64,000 nucleotides of DNA from Vibrio sp. B1FLJ16 (GTDB taxonomy: Bacteria > Pseudomonadota > Gammaproteobacteria > Enterobacterales > Vibrionaceae). The position numbers and the translations under genes were made by a program. Under the pieces are notes generated by a model. It saw only the letters and a list, made by a program, of their open reading frames with translations. It searched no databases and was not told the origin of the DNA. This document shows, piece by piece, positions 18,093-27,346 of the stretch (the stretch's first letter is position 1; the number at the start of each line of letters is the position of its first letter). The stretch covers positions 186,001 to 250,000 of the forward strand of contig NZ_HG992750.1 in the NCBI RefSeq assembly GCF_905175385.1, in the 5' to 3' direction.

Positions 18093-18365
18093 GAGTTTTT
18101 GGTTATATTTAATTCGTTAAAGCTATAAAAAGGACGCTAGATATTTTGAGTTGTAACACGTTTTTTTTTGTAAATGCGGGTAATGCTCAGATCCGGCAGA
18201 AATTTTTTTCCTGCATAAAATAAGCCTGGATTATGCCTGATTATCCGGCTGAAAATTCTCGTTTGTTACTTCGAAATTAAATCTGACCAATTTCGCTCTC
18301 TCTACGTATGTTTAAGAGGACGGGTAGTAATCTGCCCGACAATTAAGGTAAGTAAGGAGAGGTAT

Positions 18366-18722
18366 ATGAAACGCTTAATTACTTTAGCAAGTATTATCGC
18401 TTTAACTGCTGCACCTACTTTTGTAACAGCAGGTGGGTATGAATGGACACACGAAACAGAAACCGTACTCGGTGATGTCGTGGCTAGTGAAGACATGGCT
18501 TACAACATGGGCCGTGAAATGATGCAAGACTACCAAAGTATGACTCCTGGCGAGTTGCGTGATGAATTCACTAACAAAGCTAAATATGTTGATCGCAAAT
18601 CAGTCTCTATTACAGAGTCTACAGTAACCATCGAGGAGTTTCTGCAATCTAACGGTCAGATGGGGTACCAGCCTGTATTGAATTTGGAAGTATCATATCG
18701 CATGCACGAAGGTAGGTATTAA
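18366..18722 (+). CDS. DUF3316 periplasmic protein
   Basis: 118 residues. Signal peptide MKRLITLASIIALTAAPTFVTA, then a small domain ending EVSYRMHEGRY. Length and pattern match the DUF3316 family, common in Vibrio and of unknown function. A strong ribosome site (AAGGAGAGG) precedes the ATG, and a perfect hairpin terminator follows at 18783-18805, so it is a monocistronic unit. Confidence 0.75.
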   Translation: MKRLITLASIIALTAAPTFVTAGGYEWTHETETVLGDVVASEDMAYNMGREMMQDYQSMTPGELRDEFTNKAKYVDRKSVSITESTVTIEEFLQSNGQMGYQPVLNLEVSYRMHEGRY

Positions 18723-18782
18723 CCCATCCAATTGAATCCAACAGAAAGAATTAGTTTGACTACCTAAACTTTCATGACATGG

Positions 18783-18805
18783 CGGGGGATGATATCCCCC
18801 GTTTT
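18783..18805 (+). terminator. Terminator after DUF3316 gene
   Basis: CGGGGGAT-GAT-ATCCCCCG followed by TTTT. Confidence 0.85.
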
Positions 18806-18957
18806 CCTGCCCCAAACAGCATTCAATATTCCACTGTTAGGTAACGCTTTCTATCGCACTGAGTTAGATTTTCTTGCTCGTTGAAAATACGCATCGTTTG
18901 TAAAGTGGACACAAAGCTTATTTATTCGCCTCTACTACTGATAGCAAAGGATTCGTA

Positions 18958-20358
18958 ATGTCTCACCCTTCATTCTGGTTTAAGCAAGCGCTTGAAAGCG
19001 AAAAACCTCAACCTGCTGCCGCGCTACACAATGATATAGATACTGATGTTTTAATTGTTGGAGGGGGATTCACTGGACTCTGGACTGCCATCATGCTCAG
19101 GCAACAATCACCGGAAAAGCGTATTACCGTGATAGAAAAAGGTTTGTGTGGGAGCGGGGCTTCGGGCGCGAATGGTGGTTGTATGCTGACCTGGTCGACC
19201 AAGTTTCCGACCCTAAAGCGTCTTTTTGGCGAACAACAAGCTGCCTGGTTAGTCAAAGAATCAGAGCAGGCTGTACTGGAAATTGACGAATTTTGTCGAT
19301 GTCATGATATTGATGCTCAGTTGTCGCTGAAAGGAGTGTACTACACGGCGACTAACCAGGCCCAGGCAGGCGTGATGCAGCCTGTGGTCGATGAGTTAAC
19401 ACGGCTAGGCGTGAATAGCTGGCGTCAGTGCCGCGCGAATGAGTTACTTGAGAATACGGGGTCTGAGCGCAATTTAGAAGGCTTCCACTCACCTGTTGCA
19501 GCCAGTGTTCAGCCAGCACTGCTCGCCAGAGGTTTACGCCGAGTCGCTTTGGATATGGGGGTTGAGATATACGAAAATACACCAATGGTAAAGCTGGAAT
19601 ACGGACAGCCAGCAAAGGTTGTCACACCTAAAGCAAACATTAAGGCAAGTCAGGTCGTCTTGGCGCTGAATGCCTGGATGGTTGAGCAGTTTAAGCAGTT
19701 CAGGAACAGCATCGTGGTGGTTTCTTCTGATATGGTGATCACCAAACCTTTGGGCTGTGCGTTGGAGCAATCCGGTTGGAAAACTGGTTCTAGTGTTCTG
19801 GATTCGCGTGTTTTCGTTCATTACTATCGTGATACACCCGATGGCCGCCTGATGCTCGGAAAAGGCGGTAACCAGTTTTCCTTTAATAACCGGGTCGACA
19901 CTATGTTTGGTAAGCCGACTCATTATCAAAGCCTGCTGCGGAAGTCTTTCGACAAGCTATTTCCTCGTCTCAAGGGAAGCGAGTTTGATTACTCATGGAC
20001 CGGAGGATCTGACCGCTCTGCAACCGGCTTTCCGTTTTTTGGCCTGCTGGATAACCAGGCTAATATTTTTTATGGATTTGGTTATTCTGGTAATGGCGTT
20101 GCTCAGACACGGATGGGCGGGAAAATACTGTCTTCAATGGTGCTTGGTCTAGACAATAACTGGACCCGCAGCGGTTTGGCTAAAGGCCCGCTGGGCCATT
20201 TTCCGCCAGAACCTTTACGTTGGATTGGCGCTATGACAGTGCGTAATGCAGTTCGGCGTAAAGAAGCTGCCGAAGATGACGAGCAGAATGCCTGGATATG
20301 GGACAGGTGGCTGGCAAAACTTGCAGGACCAGCTGGCAAGGCTGATAAGCTCGATTAA
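18958..20358 (+). CDS. FAD-dependent amine/amino acid oxidoreductase (DAO family)
   Basis: 466 residues. An ADP-binding Rossmann motif DVLIVGGGFTGLWTAIML (about 29-46) and the covalent-flavin-region-like GSGASGANGGCML mark the DAO superfamily (glycine/D-amino acid oxidases, gamma-glutamylputrescine oxidase). The C-terminal GFGYSGNGVAQTRMGG is the second FAD contact. Phosphonate-associated enzymes of this family (PbfC/PbfD) oxidise N-methyl-AEP or AEP-type amines, and the phn cluster ends only 0.9 kb upstream, so such a role is possible. It is not in the phn operon and could act on another amine. Confidence 0.8.
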   Translation: MSHPSFWFKQALESEKPQPAAALHNDIDTDVLIVGGGFTGLWTAIMLRQQSPEKRITVIEKGLCGSGASGANGGCMLTWSTKFPTLKRLFGEQQAAWLVKESEQAVLEIDEFCRCHDIDAQLSLKGVYYTATNQAQAGVMQPVVDELTRLGVNSWRQCRANELLENTGSERNLEGFHSPVAASVQPALLARGLRRVALDMGVEIYENTPMVKLEYGQPAKVVTPKANIKASQVVLALNAWMVEQFKQFRNSIVVVSSDMVITKPLGCALEQSGWKTGSSVLDSRVFVHYYRDTPDGRLMLGKGGNQFSFNNRVDTMFGKPTHYQSLLRKSFDKLFPRLKGSEFDYSWTGGSDRSATGFPFFGLLDNQANIFYGFGYSGNGVAQTRMGGKILSSMVLGLDNNWTRSGLAKGPLGHFPPEPLRWIGAMTVRNAVRRKEAAEDDEQNAWIWDRWLAKLAGPAGKADKLD

Positions 20359-20470
20359 ACTGATTAATTTAGCCACAACTAATTAAGTTTAATGTGAAAG
20401 TAATAGGGTGCCTTCTGGCCTTGTGTTAGCCTTTATCTTTCAAGCTCAGATTCAAAAGGTGAATAACAGA

Positions 20471-21595
20471 ATGAAAATATTCAGCAACTTCGACAGCGGT
20501 AGCATTCACGTAGTAAAAGCGGATGATAAAAACGACATCCAACTTAAAATTCCTAACGACAACATGTCGGAATTCTACCAATGGTTCCACTTTCGTTTAG
20601 AAACCGAAGCCGAGCAGTCGCACACCATCAAACTGCTGGAACTGGCCAAATCTGCTTACCCAGAGGGGTGGCAAGGCTACGATGTGGTTGCGTCTTACGA
20701 TCGTGAAGAATGGTTCCGTATCCCTGCTGAGTTTGATGGCGATACATTAACGTTTACTGTTATTCCGGAGCGCAGTTCTATCTACTTTGCTTACTTTGCG
20801 CCTTACACGTATGACCGCCATCTTGACCTTTTACACATGGCACAAAGTGCGCATCATTGTCAGCTGGAAACACTGGGTCACACCATTGATGGGCATGACA
20901 TGAGCTTGCTGATTTTTGGTGAGCCAGAAGAAGGTAAAAAGAAGATCTGGATGATTGCTCGTCAACACCCGGGTGAGACCATGGCAGAGTGGTTCATGGA
21001 AGGCATGATTCAGCGTTTGCTGGATGAAAATGATACGGTAGCACGTGCCCTTTTAGAGAAAGCAGTGCTTTACGTTGTACCGAACATGAACCCGGACGGT
21101 GGTGTTCGAGGCCATTTACGTACCAACGCGGTGGGTGTAAACCTGAACCGTGAGTGGCAGACTCCGTCAATGGAAAAAAGCCCGGAAGTATTCTTAGTTC
21201 GTCAGCGCATGCTGGAAACTGGTGTCGATATGTTCCTGGATGTACATGGTGATGAAGCGCTTCCGTATAACTTTGTCGCGGGCTCAGAAGGTATTCCTTC
21301 TTACAACGAGGAACTGGCCGCATTAGAGAATGCTTTCAAGCAGGCACTACTGACCATTACGCCAGAGTTTCAGGACGAAGTCGGTTACGATAAAGATGAG
21401 CCGGGCAAAGCGAACCTAACGGTTGGCTCTAATTGGGTTGCGGAGCAGTTTAAGTGTTTGTCTTACACGATTGAGATGCCATTTAAAGACAATAACAACC
21501 ATCCGGATCCGCTGTACGGATGGTCGCCTGAACGCAGTGTTTTATTTGGTCAGGACATGTTGGCAGCAACTTTAGCGGTTACGGACAAGATTTAA
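20471..21595 (+). CDS. M14-family cytosolic zinc carboxypeptidase
   Basis: 374 residues. An N-terminal beta domain (1-130) precedes an M14 catalytic domain. Zinc ligands are seen in RQHPGETMAEW (HxxE) and in FLDVHGDE. NPDGGVRGHLRTNAVGVNLNREW is the substrate-binding segment, and YTIEMPFKD carries the catalytic Glu. I choose ATG 20471 (MKIFSNFDSG), with AAGGTGA upstream, over an open extension of 21 codons. The family includes cytosolic carboxypeptidases with an N-terminal accessory domain. Substrate unknown. No signal peptide. Confidence 0.85.
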   Translation: MKIFSNFDSGSIHVVKADDKNDIQLKIPNDNMSEFYQWFHFRLETEAEQSHTIKLLELAKSAYPEGWQGYDVVASYDREEWFRIPAEFDGDTLTFTVIPERSSIYFAYFAPYTYDRHLDLLHMAQSAHHCQLETLGHTIDGHDMSLLIFGEPEEGKKKIWMIARQHPGETMAEWFMEGMIQRLLDENDTVARALLEKAVLYVVPNMNPDGGVRGHLRTNAVGVNLNREWQTPSMEKSPEVFLVRQRMLETGVDMFLDVHGDEALPYNFVAGSEGIPSYNEELAALENAFKQALLTITPEFQDEVGYDKDEPGKANLTVGSNWVAEQFKCLSYTIEMPFKDNNNHPDPLYGWSPERSVLFGQDMLAATLAVTDKI

Positions 21596-21630
21596 AACTT
21601 CCTTAAATCTAAAATGTTTAGTCAGATTAT

Positions 21631-21662
21631 AAGCAGCCCATCAATGATGGGCTGCTTTTTTG
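21631..21662 (+). terminator. Terminator after carboxypeptidase
   Basis: AAGCAGCCCATC/GATGGGCTGCTT with a 3-base loop and a T-run. Confidence 0.92.
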
Positions 21663-21759
21663 ATTATTTGTCTGTCTAATTGGAGTATTCGGCAGTCTTT
21701 CCATTAACTTGTCATGGTTTTTTCATACTATCATTGACTAAAGTTAACCGGAGATTGCT

Positions 21760-22629
21760 ATGCAAAACCTGCCACCCTTAAACTCTCTTAAAGCATTTGA
21801 GGCTACCGCCAGACTGCTCAGCTTTACGAAAGCCGCAGAAGAGCTGAATGTCACCCGAGCCGCAGTCAGTCAGCAGGTTAAATCTCTGGAAGCTCAACTT
21901 GGCGCAACGTTATTTGAGCGTAAGGGCACCCAACTCCTTTTAACCCAAGCCGCCAAAGAATATTTACCCGTTGTCAGCCATGTTTTTCAGACATTGTCTG
22001 CTGCTACGCAACATCTGTTTGCTCAGCAAACACCGGCTCTGCTTAATTTGCATGTTGCCCACAGTTTTTGCTCACAATGGTTGATACCCAGGTTGGCAGA
22101 TTTTCATCGCCAGTATCCTGACGTGAGATTAAAAATATCAACAACGGCGAGTGTGGTACCGAATGCCAGCGCTGTTGCAGATGTGGAAGTCATTAATGGT
22201 TACGGGGACTGGCATTCCCAGGACTCAATTCAGTTAACCAAAGAAAATTGGATTGTTGTGGCTAGCCCTGGTTTTCTCCAGCTAAATTCCATTACTGAGC
22301 TGGCTGATCTTGCTCTCGTACCTAAACTCTGCACCGGTGGATATCACGAAACGTGGCTAACATGGTTTGAATATCAAGGCTATCAGGGAAAGGTCATCAA
22401 GCCTGTTGCTGTGTTTGAGCACTCATTACTTGCGATTCAGGCTGCGGTTAATCAATTGGGTGTGCTTTTGGTGAGAGATTTTCTGGTAGAGGACGAACTG
22501 GAGCAAGGGACACTAGTACCAATCGGCAGTTGGAGTATGCCAAGTCAGGGAGCGCACAGGATGATTGTAAGAAACGGAGAGAAGCCGCACGTGCGCGCTT
22601 TTACTCAGTGGCTCATTCAAAGCCTCTGA
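21760..22629 (+). CDS. LysR-family regulator (GcvA-like)
   Basis: 289 residues. N-terminal winged HTH (SFTKAAEELNVTRAAVSQQVKSLE, about 21-44) and a substrate-binding domain. LNSLKAFEATARLLSF is typical of the GcvA/DsdC subgroup, which often controls amino acid genes. It is convergent with the adjacent L-serine ammonia-lyase gene, which is a plausible but unproven target. Confidence 0.85.
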   Translation: MQNLPPLNSLKAFEATARLLSFTKAAEELNVTRAAVSQQVKSLEAQLGATLFERKGTQLLLTQAAKEYLPVVSHVFQTLSAATQHLFAQQTPALLNLHVAHSFCSQWLIPRLADFHRQYPDVRLKISTTASVVPNASAVADVEVINGYGDWHSQDSIQLTKENWIVVASPGFLQLNSITELADLALVPKLCTGGYHETWLTWFEYQGYQGKVIKPVAVFEHSLLAIQAAVNQLGVLLVRDFLVEDELEQGTLVPIGSWSMPSQGAHRMIVRNGEKPHVRAFTQWLIQSL

Positions 22630-22648
22630 GTAAAAAGGTTCCAATATG

Positions 22649-22677
22649 AAAAATACCGCGACCAGCGCGGTATTTTA
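22649..22677. terminator. Bidirectional terminator
   Basis: AAATACCGCG/CGCGGTATTT between the convergent LysR and serine ammonia-lyase genes. Confidence 0.85.
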
Positions 22678-22698
22678 GGATCAGAGGATGAACTGAGT

Positions 22699-24069
22699 TT
22701 ATTCACATGGTGGTGCCATATGGATCAGCGCCAAGCCGCCCAGTGAGGTTTCACGGTATTTTCTGTTCATGTCTTTACCCGTTTGATACATGGTGTCGAT
22801 AACTTTATCAAGAGAAATTAGGCACTTACTGGTTCTCTTTAACGCCATGCGCGAAGCATTTATTGCTTTCATTGCACCCATTGCGTTTCTTTCGATACAA
22901 GGTACCTGAACCAACCCGCCAATCGGGTCACAAGTCATACCGAGCGAGTGTTCCATTGCAATCTCAGCCGCGATACAAATTTGCTCATTACTACCGCCAC
23001 GCAAAGCCGTTAAGCCCGCAGCAGCCATCGAAGAAGATACGCCTACCTCGCCCTGGCAACCAACCTCAGCGCCGGATATAGAAGCATTGGTTTTGTACAA
23101 AATACCGATTGCTCCCGCCACAGCAATAAAGTCTTTGAGTTGCTTTATATCGAGCTCTTTTATAAAGCGGTGGTAGTACATCAATACTGCAGGTATAACG
23201 CCAGCCGCGCCGTTTGTCGGCGAGGTAACCACTTGCCCGCCTGCCGCATTTTCTTCACTCACGGCAAAAGCGAACAGGTTAATCCAGTCCATGATCTCCA
23301 TCGGATCATTTTCAATAGCGGCATTTGCTTCGAGTTTTTTCAACAGGTTCGGGGCACGGCGAGTTACATTAAGTCCGCCTTCCAGAATACCTTCAGTATC
23401 AAACCCGCGCTGCATGCACAGTGACATGACTTTCCAGATCTGCTCGGCTCTCTGGTTGATCTCTTCTTCTTCACGGAAGGCTAATTCGTTCTGAAGGATC
23501 ATCCCCCCCAGACTAAAACCATTCGCTTCCGCTTTTTCAAGCATTTCGTCCGCAGAAGAGAACGGATAAGGAACATCAACTTCTGTTTGTTGAGTGCCAT
23601 TTTCTAATTCGTCTGCTGTCGCAATAAAGCCACCGCCGATAGAATAATAAATCTCAAAAGCGATGGTTTCTCCGGATTCATCCAGTGCGGTAATCGTCAT
23701 GCCGTTTTCATGCAAAGGAAGGTTGTCGCTGTGGAAAACGATATCATGATCGTAGCTAAAGGTAATTTCACGCGTACCCGCTAACAACAGGGTATGGTTC
23801 TCAATAGTATGCTGTAGTGCGCTCTTCGCGCTGGTCATTTTGATGGTGTCGGGTTTATTGCCCATCAGACCCAGAACGGTCGCTCTGTCCGTATGGTGAC
23901 CTCTGCCCGTCAACGATAACGAGCCATACAGATCGACTTGCACCCTATGTACTTTCGCCATAGAGTCCTGAAGTAATTGAGTAAAGTTGAACCCGGCGAG
24001 CATCGGACCGTTGGTGTGGGAACTTGAAGGACCAACACCGACCTTAAATATATCGAAAATCGACAGCAT
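22699..24069 (-). CDS. sdaA: L-serine ammonia-lyase, iron-sulfur type, single chain
   Basis: 456 residues. It deaminates L-serine to pyruvate and ammonia using a labile [4Fe-4S] cluster. The beta domain (1-150) holds the motif GPSSSHTNGPM. The alpha domain holds SPTNGAAGVIPAVL, the Cys of GCQGEVGVSSSMAAAG, GMTCDPIGGLVQVPCIERNA and MNRKYRETSLGGLA, which include the cluster ligands. Length matches the E. coli SdaA/SdaB type. The ATG at 24069 has AAAGGAAG upstream. Confidence 0.93.
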   Translation of the reverse strand: MLSIFDIFKVGVGPSSSHTNGPMLAGFNFTQLLQDSMAKVHRVQVDLYGSLSLTGRGHHTDRATVLGLMGNKPDTIKMTSAKSALQHTIENHTLLLAGTREITFSYDHDIVFHSDNLPLHENGMTITALDESGETIAFEIYYSIGGGFIATADELENGTQQTEVDVPYPFSSADEMLEKAEANGFSLGGMILQNELAFREEEEINQRAEQIWKVMSLCMQRGFDTEGILEGGLNVTRRAPNLLKKLEANAAIENDPMEIMDWINLFAFAVSEENAAGGQVVTSPTNGAAGVIPAVLMYYHRFIKELDIKQLKDFIAVAGAIGILYKTNASISGAEVGCQGEVGVSSSMAAAGLTALRGGSNEQICIAAEIAMEHSLGMTCDPIGGLVQVPCIERNAMGAMKAINASRMALKRTSKCLISLDKVIDTMYQTGKDMNRKYRETSLGGLALIHMAPPCE

Positions 24070-24216
24070 AATTAACTTCCTTTAGTACTGGACCTTTTTA
24101 TAGGTCTCTAGAGTATGGCTGTTAAGTAGATGTTAAAGCCTGGAAGGCGCTTGGCAAAGAAGATTTTTATTTATTTGCCAACCCACACGCTATGCAGCCA
24201 ATGGAGAGAATTTGGT

Positions 24217-25065
24217 ATGACGTTAGACAATGTGGTCATTGTCCTTGGCAAAAGGCTTATAAACAATCACTTAAGTAACGAAGGTACTTCGAGGGTGGGC
24301 GCTCTGGCAGATGCTCTTGAATCAATGCCTGTGAACAATACTGCAATTGTTTTCTGTGGAGGTAAGACAGAGGGACAAAGCATTGCTGAAGCGGATGCCA
24401 TGTTTCGTTATTTCAGAACACTTAATGCATCGTTGCGGAAGCCATTTCCCGAAAATCGTATTTTGCTCGAAAACCGCTCTCTCAACACGATTCAAAACAT
24501 GCAGAATACCGCTGAAATATTGTGTAATAGCAGCTTGTTTCAATCCTCATTGCCCTCTCAAACACCGGTTAATGTGACACTGCTTTCCAATGATTACCAT
24601 CTGGAGAGAATCATCGAAATTCAAACCTTAATGGATGAACAAGGTTTGTTAAGAGTACTTAAATCACGCTGCGCTTTGATGGGGCTTGAGCTTAGTATTC
24701 CATTAGATATTGGTCAACATATCAGCGTTCCATACCCTCACAAGGGAGCATTAGCGGAGGCGTTTTTGCAGCTTGATGAACTGACGACTTACCGGGTCTA
24801 TTTGGAAGGTGTGACCAATGGCGTGTTCAGGCGAGATTTAACCGGTGTAAAAGCGCAATCTTTACGTATTGCTCAGAGTGCAATAGATCAACTGCAGATG
24901 CTACCTCTGGAGATAGAAATTCAGCAGCAAATAGAGGAAATGAAAGAGGCCATCACAATGACGGCCTCTGATAACAGTGTGGACTTGGCGAAACAAGCGC
25001 TGGACAGACTACATCCTGTATTGACTTTGCTTAACCGAGCTGTTGATCCTGACGGTTTACTTTGA
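24217..25065 (+). CDS. YdcF-like (DUF218) protein
   Basis: About 282 residues. VVIVLGKRLINNHLSNEGTS at the start, a central VFCGGKTEGQSIAEADAMFRYF and LENRSLNTIQNM match the DUF218/YdcF fold, which binds nucleotide-like ligands and has no firm function. A helical C-terminal extension (about 190-282) is unusual for the basic domain. I choose ATG 24217 because GGAGAG lies 8 bases before it. The longer open frame lacks a ribosome site. The 3' end overlaps the convergent membrane-protein gene by 35 bases. Confidence 0.75.
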   Translation: MTLDNVVIVLGKRLINNHLSNEGTSRVGALADALESMPVNNTAIVFCGGKTEGQSIAEADAMFRYFRTLNASLRKPFPENRILLENRSLNTIQNMQNTAEILCNSSLFQSSLPSQTPVNVTLLSNDYHLERIIEIQTLMDEQGLLRVLKSRCALMGLELSIPLDIGQHISVPYPHKGALAEAFLQLDELTTYRVYLEGVTNGVFRRDLTGVKAQSLRIAQSAIDQLQMLPLEIEIQQQIEEMKEAITMTASDNSVDLAKQALDRLHPVLTLLNRAVDPDGLL

Positions 25066-25711
25066 TCTCACGGCGGGTACGGAAAGCACTCAATGCGATT
25101 AAGCTGTAGCAAAGTAGCTCAATACCTTCTTCCGAAATGTTTTTGACGTCACGGATGTAGCTTTCGTCCATAACATGGCGCCAGAAGCTACCCATGCCGT
25201 AAAGACGCGAGAAAACAAGCAATAGCACCACTGAGCCTATTAAAAGCTTCATATGTGGAACACGTAAGATGTCTGCCATCTCATTTACTGTTCCTTTACC
25301 ACCCTGATACGCTTTAGCACAAGCCAGGGCTGTTACCGTAAGAGCCGGGAACACCCAGGAGCCATGATGAATCATATCCATCCAGTAATCCATTTCCCGG
25401 ATCATTAGTACGGCAAAAAAGCCTGAGATTAAGACTGCAGCGTGTTTTACTTCAGAAACTTGTTTTGCAAGGCTGAAAAAAGACCAGGCTGCAATAGCCA
25501 GCATGGTTAATTGCAGGGTTTCAGTTATTGATGTTTCACCAAGGTTTGAGCCGAGAACAACGTAGTCGATACGGATACTCAGATTAACGACGATACTGAT
25601 GGCGACAATCATTAAAGCACTTAAGCAAGCTCGGTAGATGATCTGCTTTGATTCATCTGCGATGACGTTCGTTTGTGTCGATTCAGTTTCTTTGACTGTT
25701 TGTACTTTCAT
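25031..25711 (-). CDS. Membrane protein of unknown function
   Basis: About 226 residues with six likely membrane helices (about 25-48, 58-80, 90-106, 118-136, 155-175, 200-215). I start at ATG 25711 (MKVQTVKE), with AGGTGG 5 bases upstream. A GTG three codons earlier would be too close to its ribosome site. It overlaps the convergent YdcF-like gene by 35 bases at the 3' ends. No family recognised. Confidence 0.7.
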   Translation of the reverse strand: MKVQTVKETESTQTNVIADESKQIIYRACLSALMIVAISIVVNLSIRIDYVVLGSNLGETSITETLQLTMLAIAAWSFFSLAKQVSEVKHAAVLISGFFAVLMIREMDYWMDMIHHGSWVFPALTVTALACAKAYQGGKGTVNEMADILRVPHMKLLIGSVVLLLVFSRLYGMGSFWRHVMDESYIRDVKNISEEGIELLCYSLIALSAFRTRREIKVNRQDQQLG

Positions 25712-25863
25712 CTTGACCACCTGCTCCAGAAATGTGGAAAAACCGTGAATTTATGTGATATTGGTCTCGGATTTTATTGTCCAGTTGGAAAGTTATGTCA
25801 TGGAAATGTCAGGAGTGTCAAAGGGTCTACACTGAATGGATAATAAACAGGCAACGACAAAAA

Positions 25864-25893
25864 CAAAAAAAGGAGCCATTAGTCAGGCTCCTT
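25864..25893 (-). terminator. Terminator of DUF333 lipoprotein gene
   Basis: On the minus strand AAGGAGCC/GGCTCCTT arms are followed by TTTTTTTG. Confidence 0.88.
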
Positions 25894-25928
25894 GTTCGCA
25901 AAATATTAGCGCGAAAGGTCAACAGACC

Positions 25929-26174
25929 CTAGTAATCTTCACCTTCCTGGTGGTTGTCACGGTAGTATTGCCACTGTTCAACACGTTCGTCTTCAGAGAA
26001 TACACAGTAAGTCACGCGGCCACCGTTTTCTGTAAAGGTTTCGAGTTCACCACCTTGCTGTACACAGTAAACAGAAGCTGGATTAGCTGCGGAGGTGTAC
26101 TCAGTATCGTATGAGGAACAACCAGAAAGTACTGCTGTCACTGCCATAGCCATCATTAAATTTGTCTTTTTCAT
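25929..26174 (-). CDS. DUF333 lipoprotein
   Basis: 81 residues. Lipobox LSGC (Cys18) followed by a DUF333 domain: NPASVYCVQQGGELETFTENGGRVTYCVF, the pattern of small haemolysin-type inhibitors and lipoproteins in gammaproteobacteria. The two Cys of the domain (YCVQ, TYCVF) are present. ATG 26174 is chosen on the lipoprotein signal and GGAG 8 bases upstream. Confidence 0.82.
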   Translation of the reverse strand: MKKTNLMMAMAVTAVLSGCSSYDTEYTSAANPASVYCVQQGGELETFTENGGRVTYCVFSEDERVEQWQYYRDNHQEGEDY

Positions 26175-26425
26175 TCTAAATCTCCGCATCGGGTGGGCGA
26201 GTATTGTATTGATTATAGGTAACTTTCGCGGAACATTGTTTTACCAATGTCAAAACTATGAAGAGCGTATAGATTCATATAATCACTCCCTTTGTTAGTT
26301 AGGTTAACCAGGGTTGTGTTACCAGCCGTTTATTGGTAACAGTTGAACATAACGAATGTACTCAGATTTCTATTAAACTCTTATTTCGGTATGATTCGCG
26401 CAAAGCACCTGTAACGGAATTCTCG

Positions 26426-26944
26426 ATGAGACACTTAAAATCAACTATTCATCCGGATATCGACCATTTAGACGACAAAATTATTTTCAAGCGTAATGCT
26501 ACGCGTGCCATTGTACTGGACGGAGAAGATGTGTTGCTGCTCTATACTGAGCGATACCATGATTACACATTACCCGGCGGTGGTATTGATGATGGTGAGG
26601 ATGTGATTGCCGGATTGGTCCGGGAGCTAGAAGAAGAAACCGGAGCAAAGAACATCCACGGTATCAAGCCATTTGGTCTTTTTGAAGAGTTTCGTCCCTG
26701 GTACAAAGATGACGCTGATGTGATGCATATGATCTCGTACTGCTATACCTGTAAAATAGATCGTGATTTAGGTGAGACTGCCTATGAAGATTACGAAGTA
26801 AAAAACGGTATGCGTCCAGTGTGGATGAATATCCATGATGCGATTGCTCATAACGAGAAAACGATGGCTGAAAGCCCGAAAAAAGGGATGAGCATTGAGA
26901 GGGAAACCTTTTTATTGCACCTGATCGCCAAAGAGCTGATGTGA
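26426..26944 (+). CDS. NUDIX hydrolase
   Basis: 172 residues. A perfect Nudix box GGIDDGEDVIAGLVRELEEE-TG (about 50-73) keeps every catalytic residue, unlike the paralogue at 914. The later MHMISYCYTC and YEVKNGMRPVWM segments resemble 8-oxo-dGTPase/MutT-like enzymes, but the substrate is open. I prefer ATG 26426 (MRHLKSTIHP), with GGA 8 bases upstream. The frame is open 31 codons further. Confidence 0.82.
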   Translation: MRHLKSTIHPDIDHLDDKIIFKRNATRAIVLDGEDVLLLYTERYHDYTLPGGGIDDGEDVIAGLVRELEEETGAKNIHGIKPFGLFEEFRPWYKDDADVMHMISYCYTCKIDRDLGETAYEDYEVKNGMRPVWMNIHDAIAHNEKTMAESPKKGMSIERETFLLHLIAKELM

Positions 26945-27346
26945 TTTTTATATAAAAAGCTCACCAAAGTTTCTTTTATAAAAAAGTCATAAAAAAAGTC
27001 CGAGCTCCCCCCCGGAACTCGGACTTACTCCAGACGCGCAAGCGAAGCGTCATCTCGATATTTTTAATTTGTCTTCAAATTAGTAGAACAATAGCCGTTT
27101 TATCTTTGGTGTGTAAATGATTATTTGGTCTAATTGTTGTTTTTCACCTGTGTTGAGATGCATATCTATCCAATAGCAAGTACAAATTGGATAACTATCA
27201 GTAAACCACTGCTCTTTCTTAACTTTGAGATAGAATACCTGAATTTTTATGCACAAGATTGTATCAAGATCACGAGTTTTTAAATTTTTTGAGGTTAACT
27301 TACGAAATTGAAGGTGTTATGACATTTTGGCTTTTATTTCTTTTTG
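26945..27346. other. Intergenic region with a likely minus-strand small RNA end
   Basis: About 400 bases between the NUDIX gene and the convergent lytic transglycosylase gene. It contains two adjacent hairpins (26996-27026 and 27033-27051); the rest is AT-rich with no ORF of note. Confidence 0.5.
26985..27110 (-). ncRNA. Candidate small RNA or 3' UTR element
   Basis: On the minus strand, stem GACGC/GCGTC (27051-27033) is followed six bases later by AAGTCCGAG/CTCGGACTT (27026-26996), whose loop contains seven G's, and then TTTTTTT. This is a complete rho-independent terminator preceded by structure. It is 320 bases past the end of the nearest minus-strand gene, far for that gene's own terminator. 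The 5' end is a guess. It could also be the long 3' UTR of the transglycosylase. Confidence 0.4.

Noticed and set aside
26333..26425. N-terminal extension of the second NUDIX gene
   Set aside because: No ribosome site before the upstream start, and MRHLKST at 26426 has GGA at good spacing.
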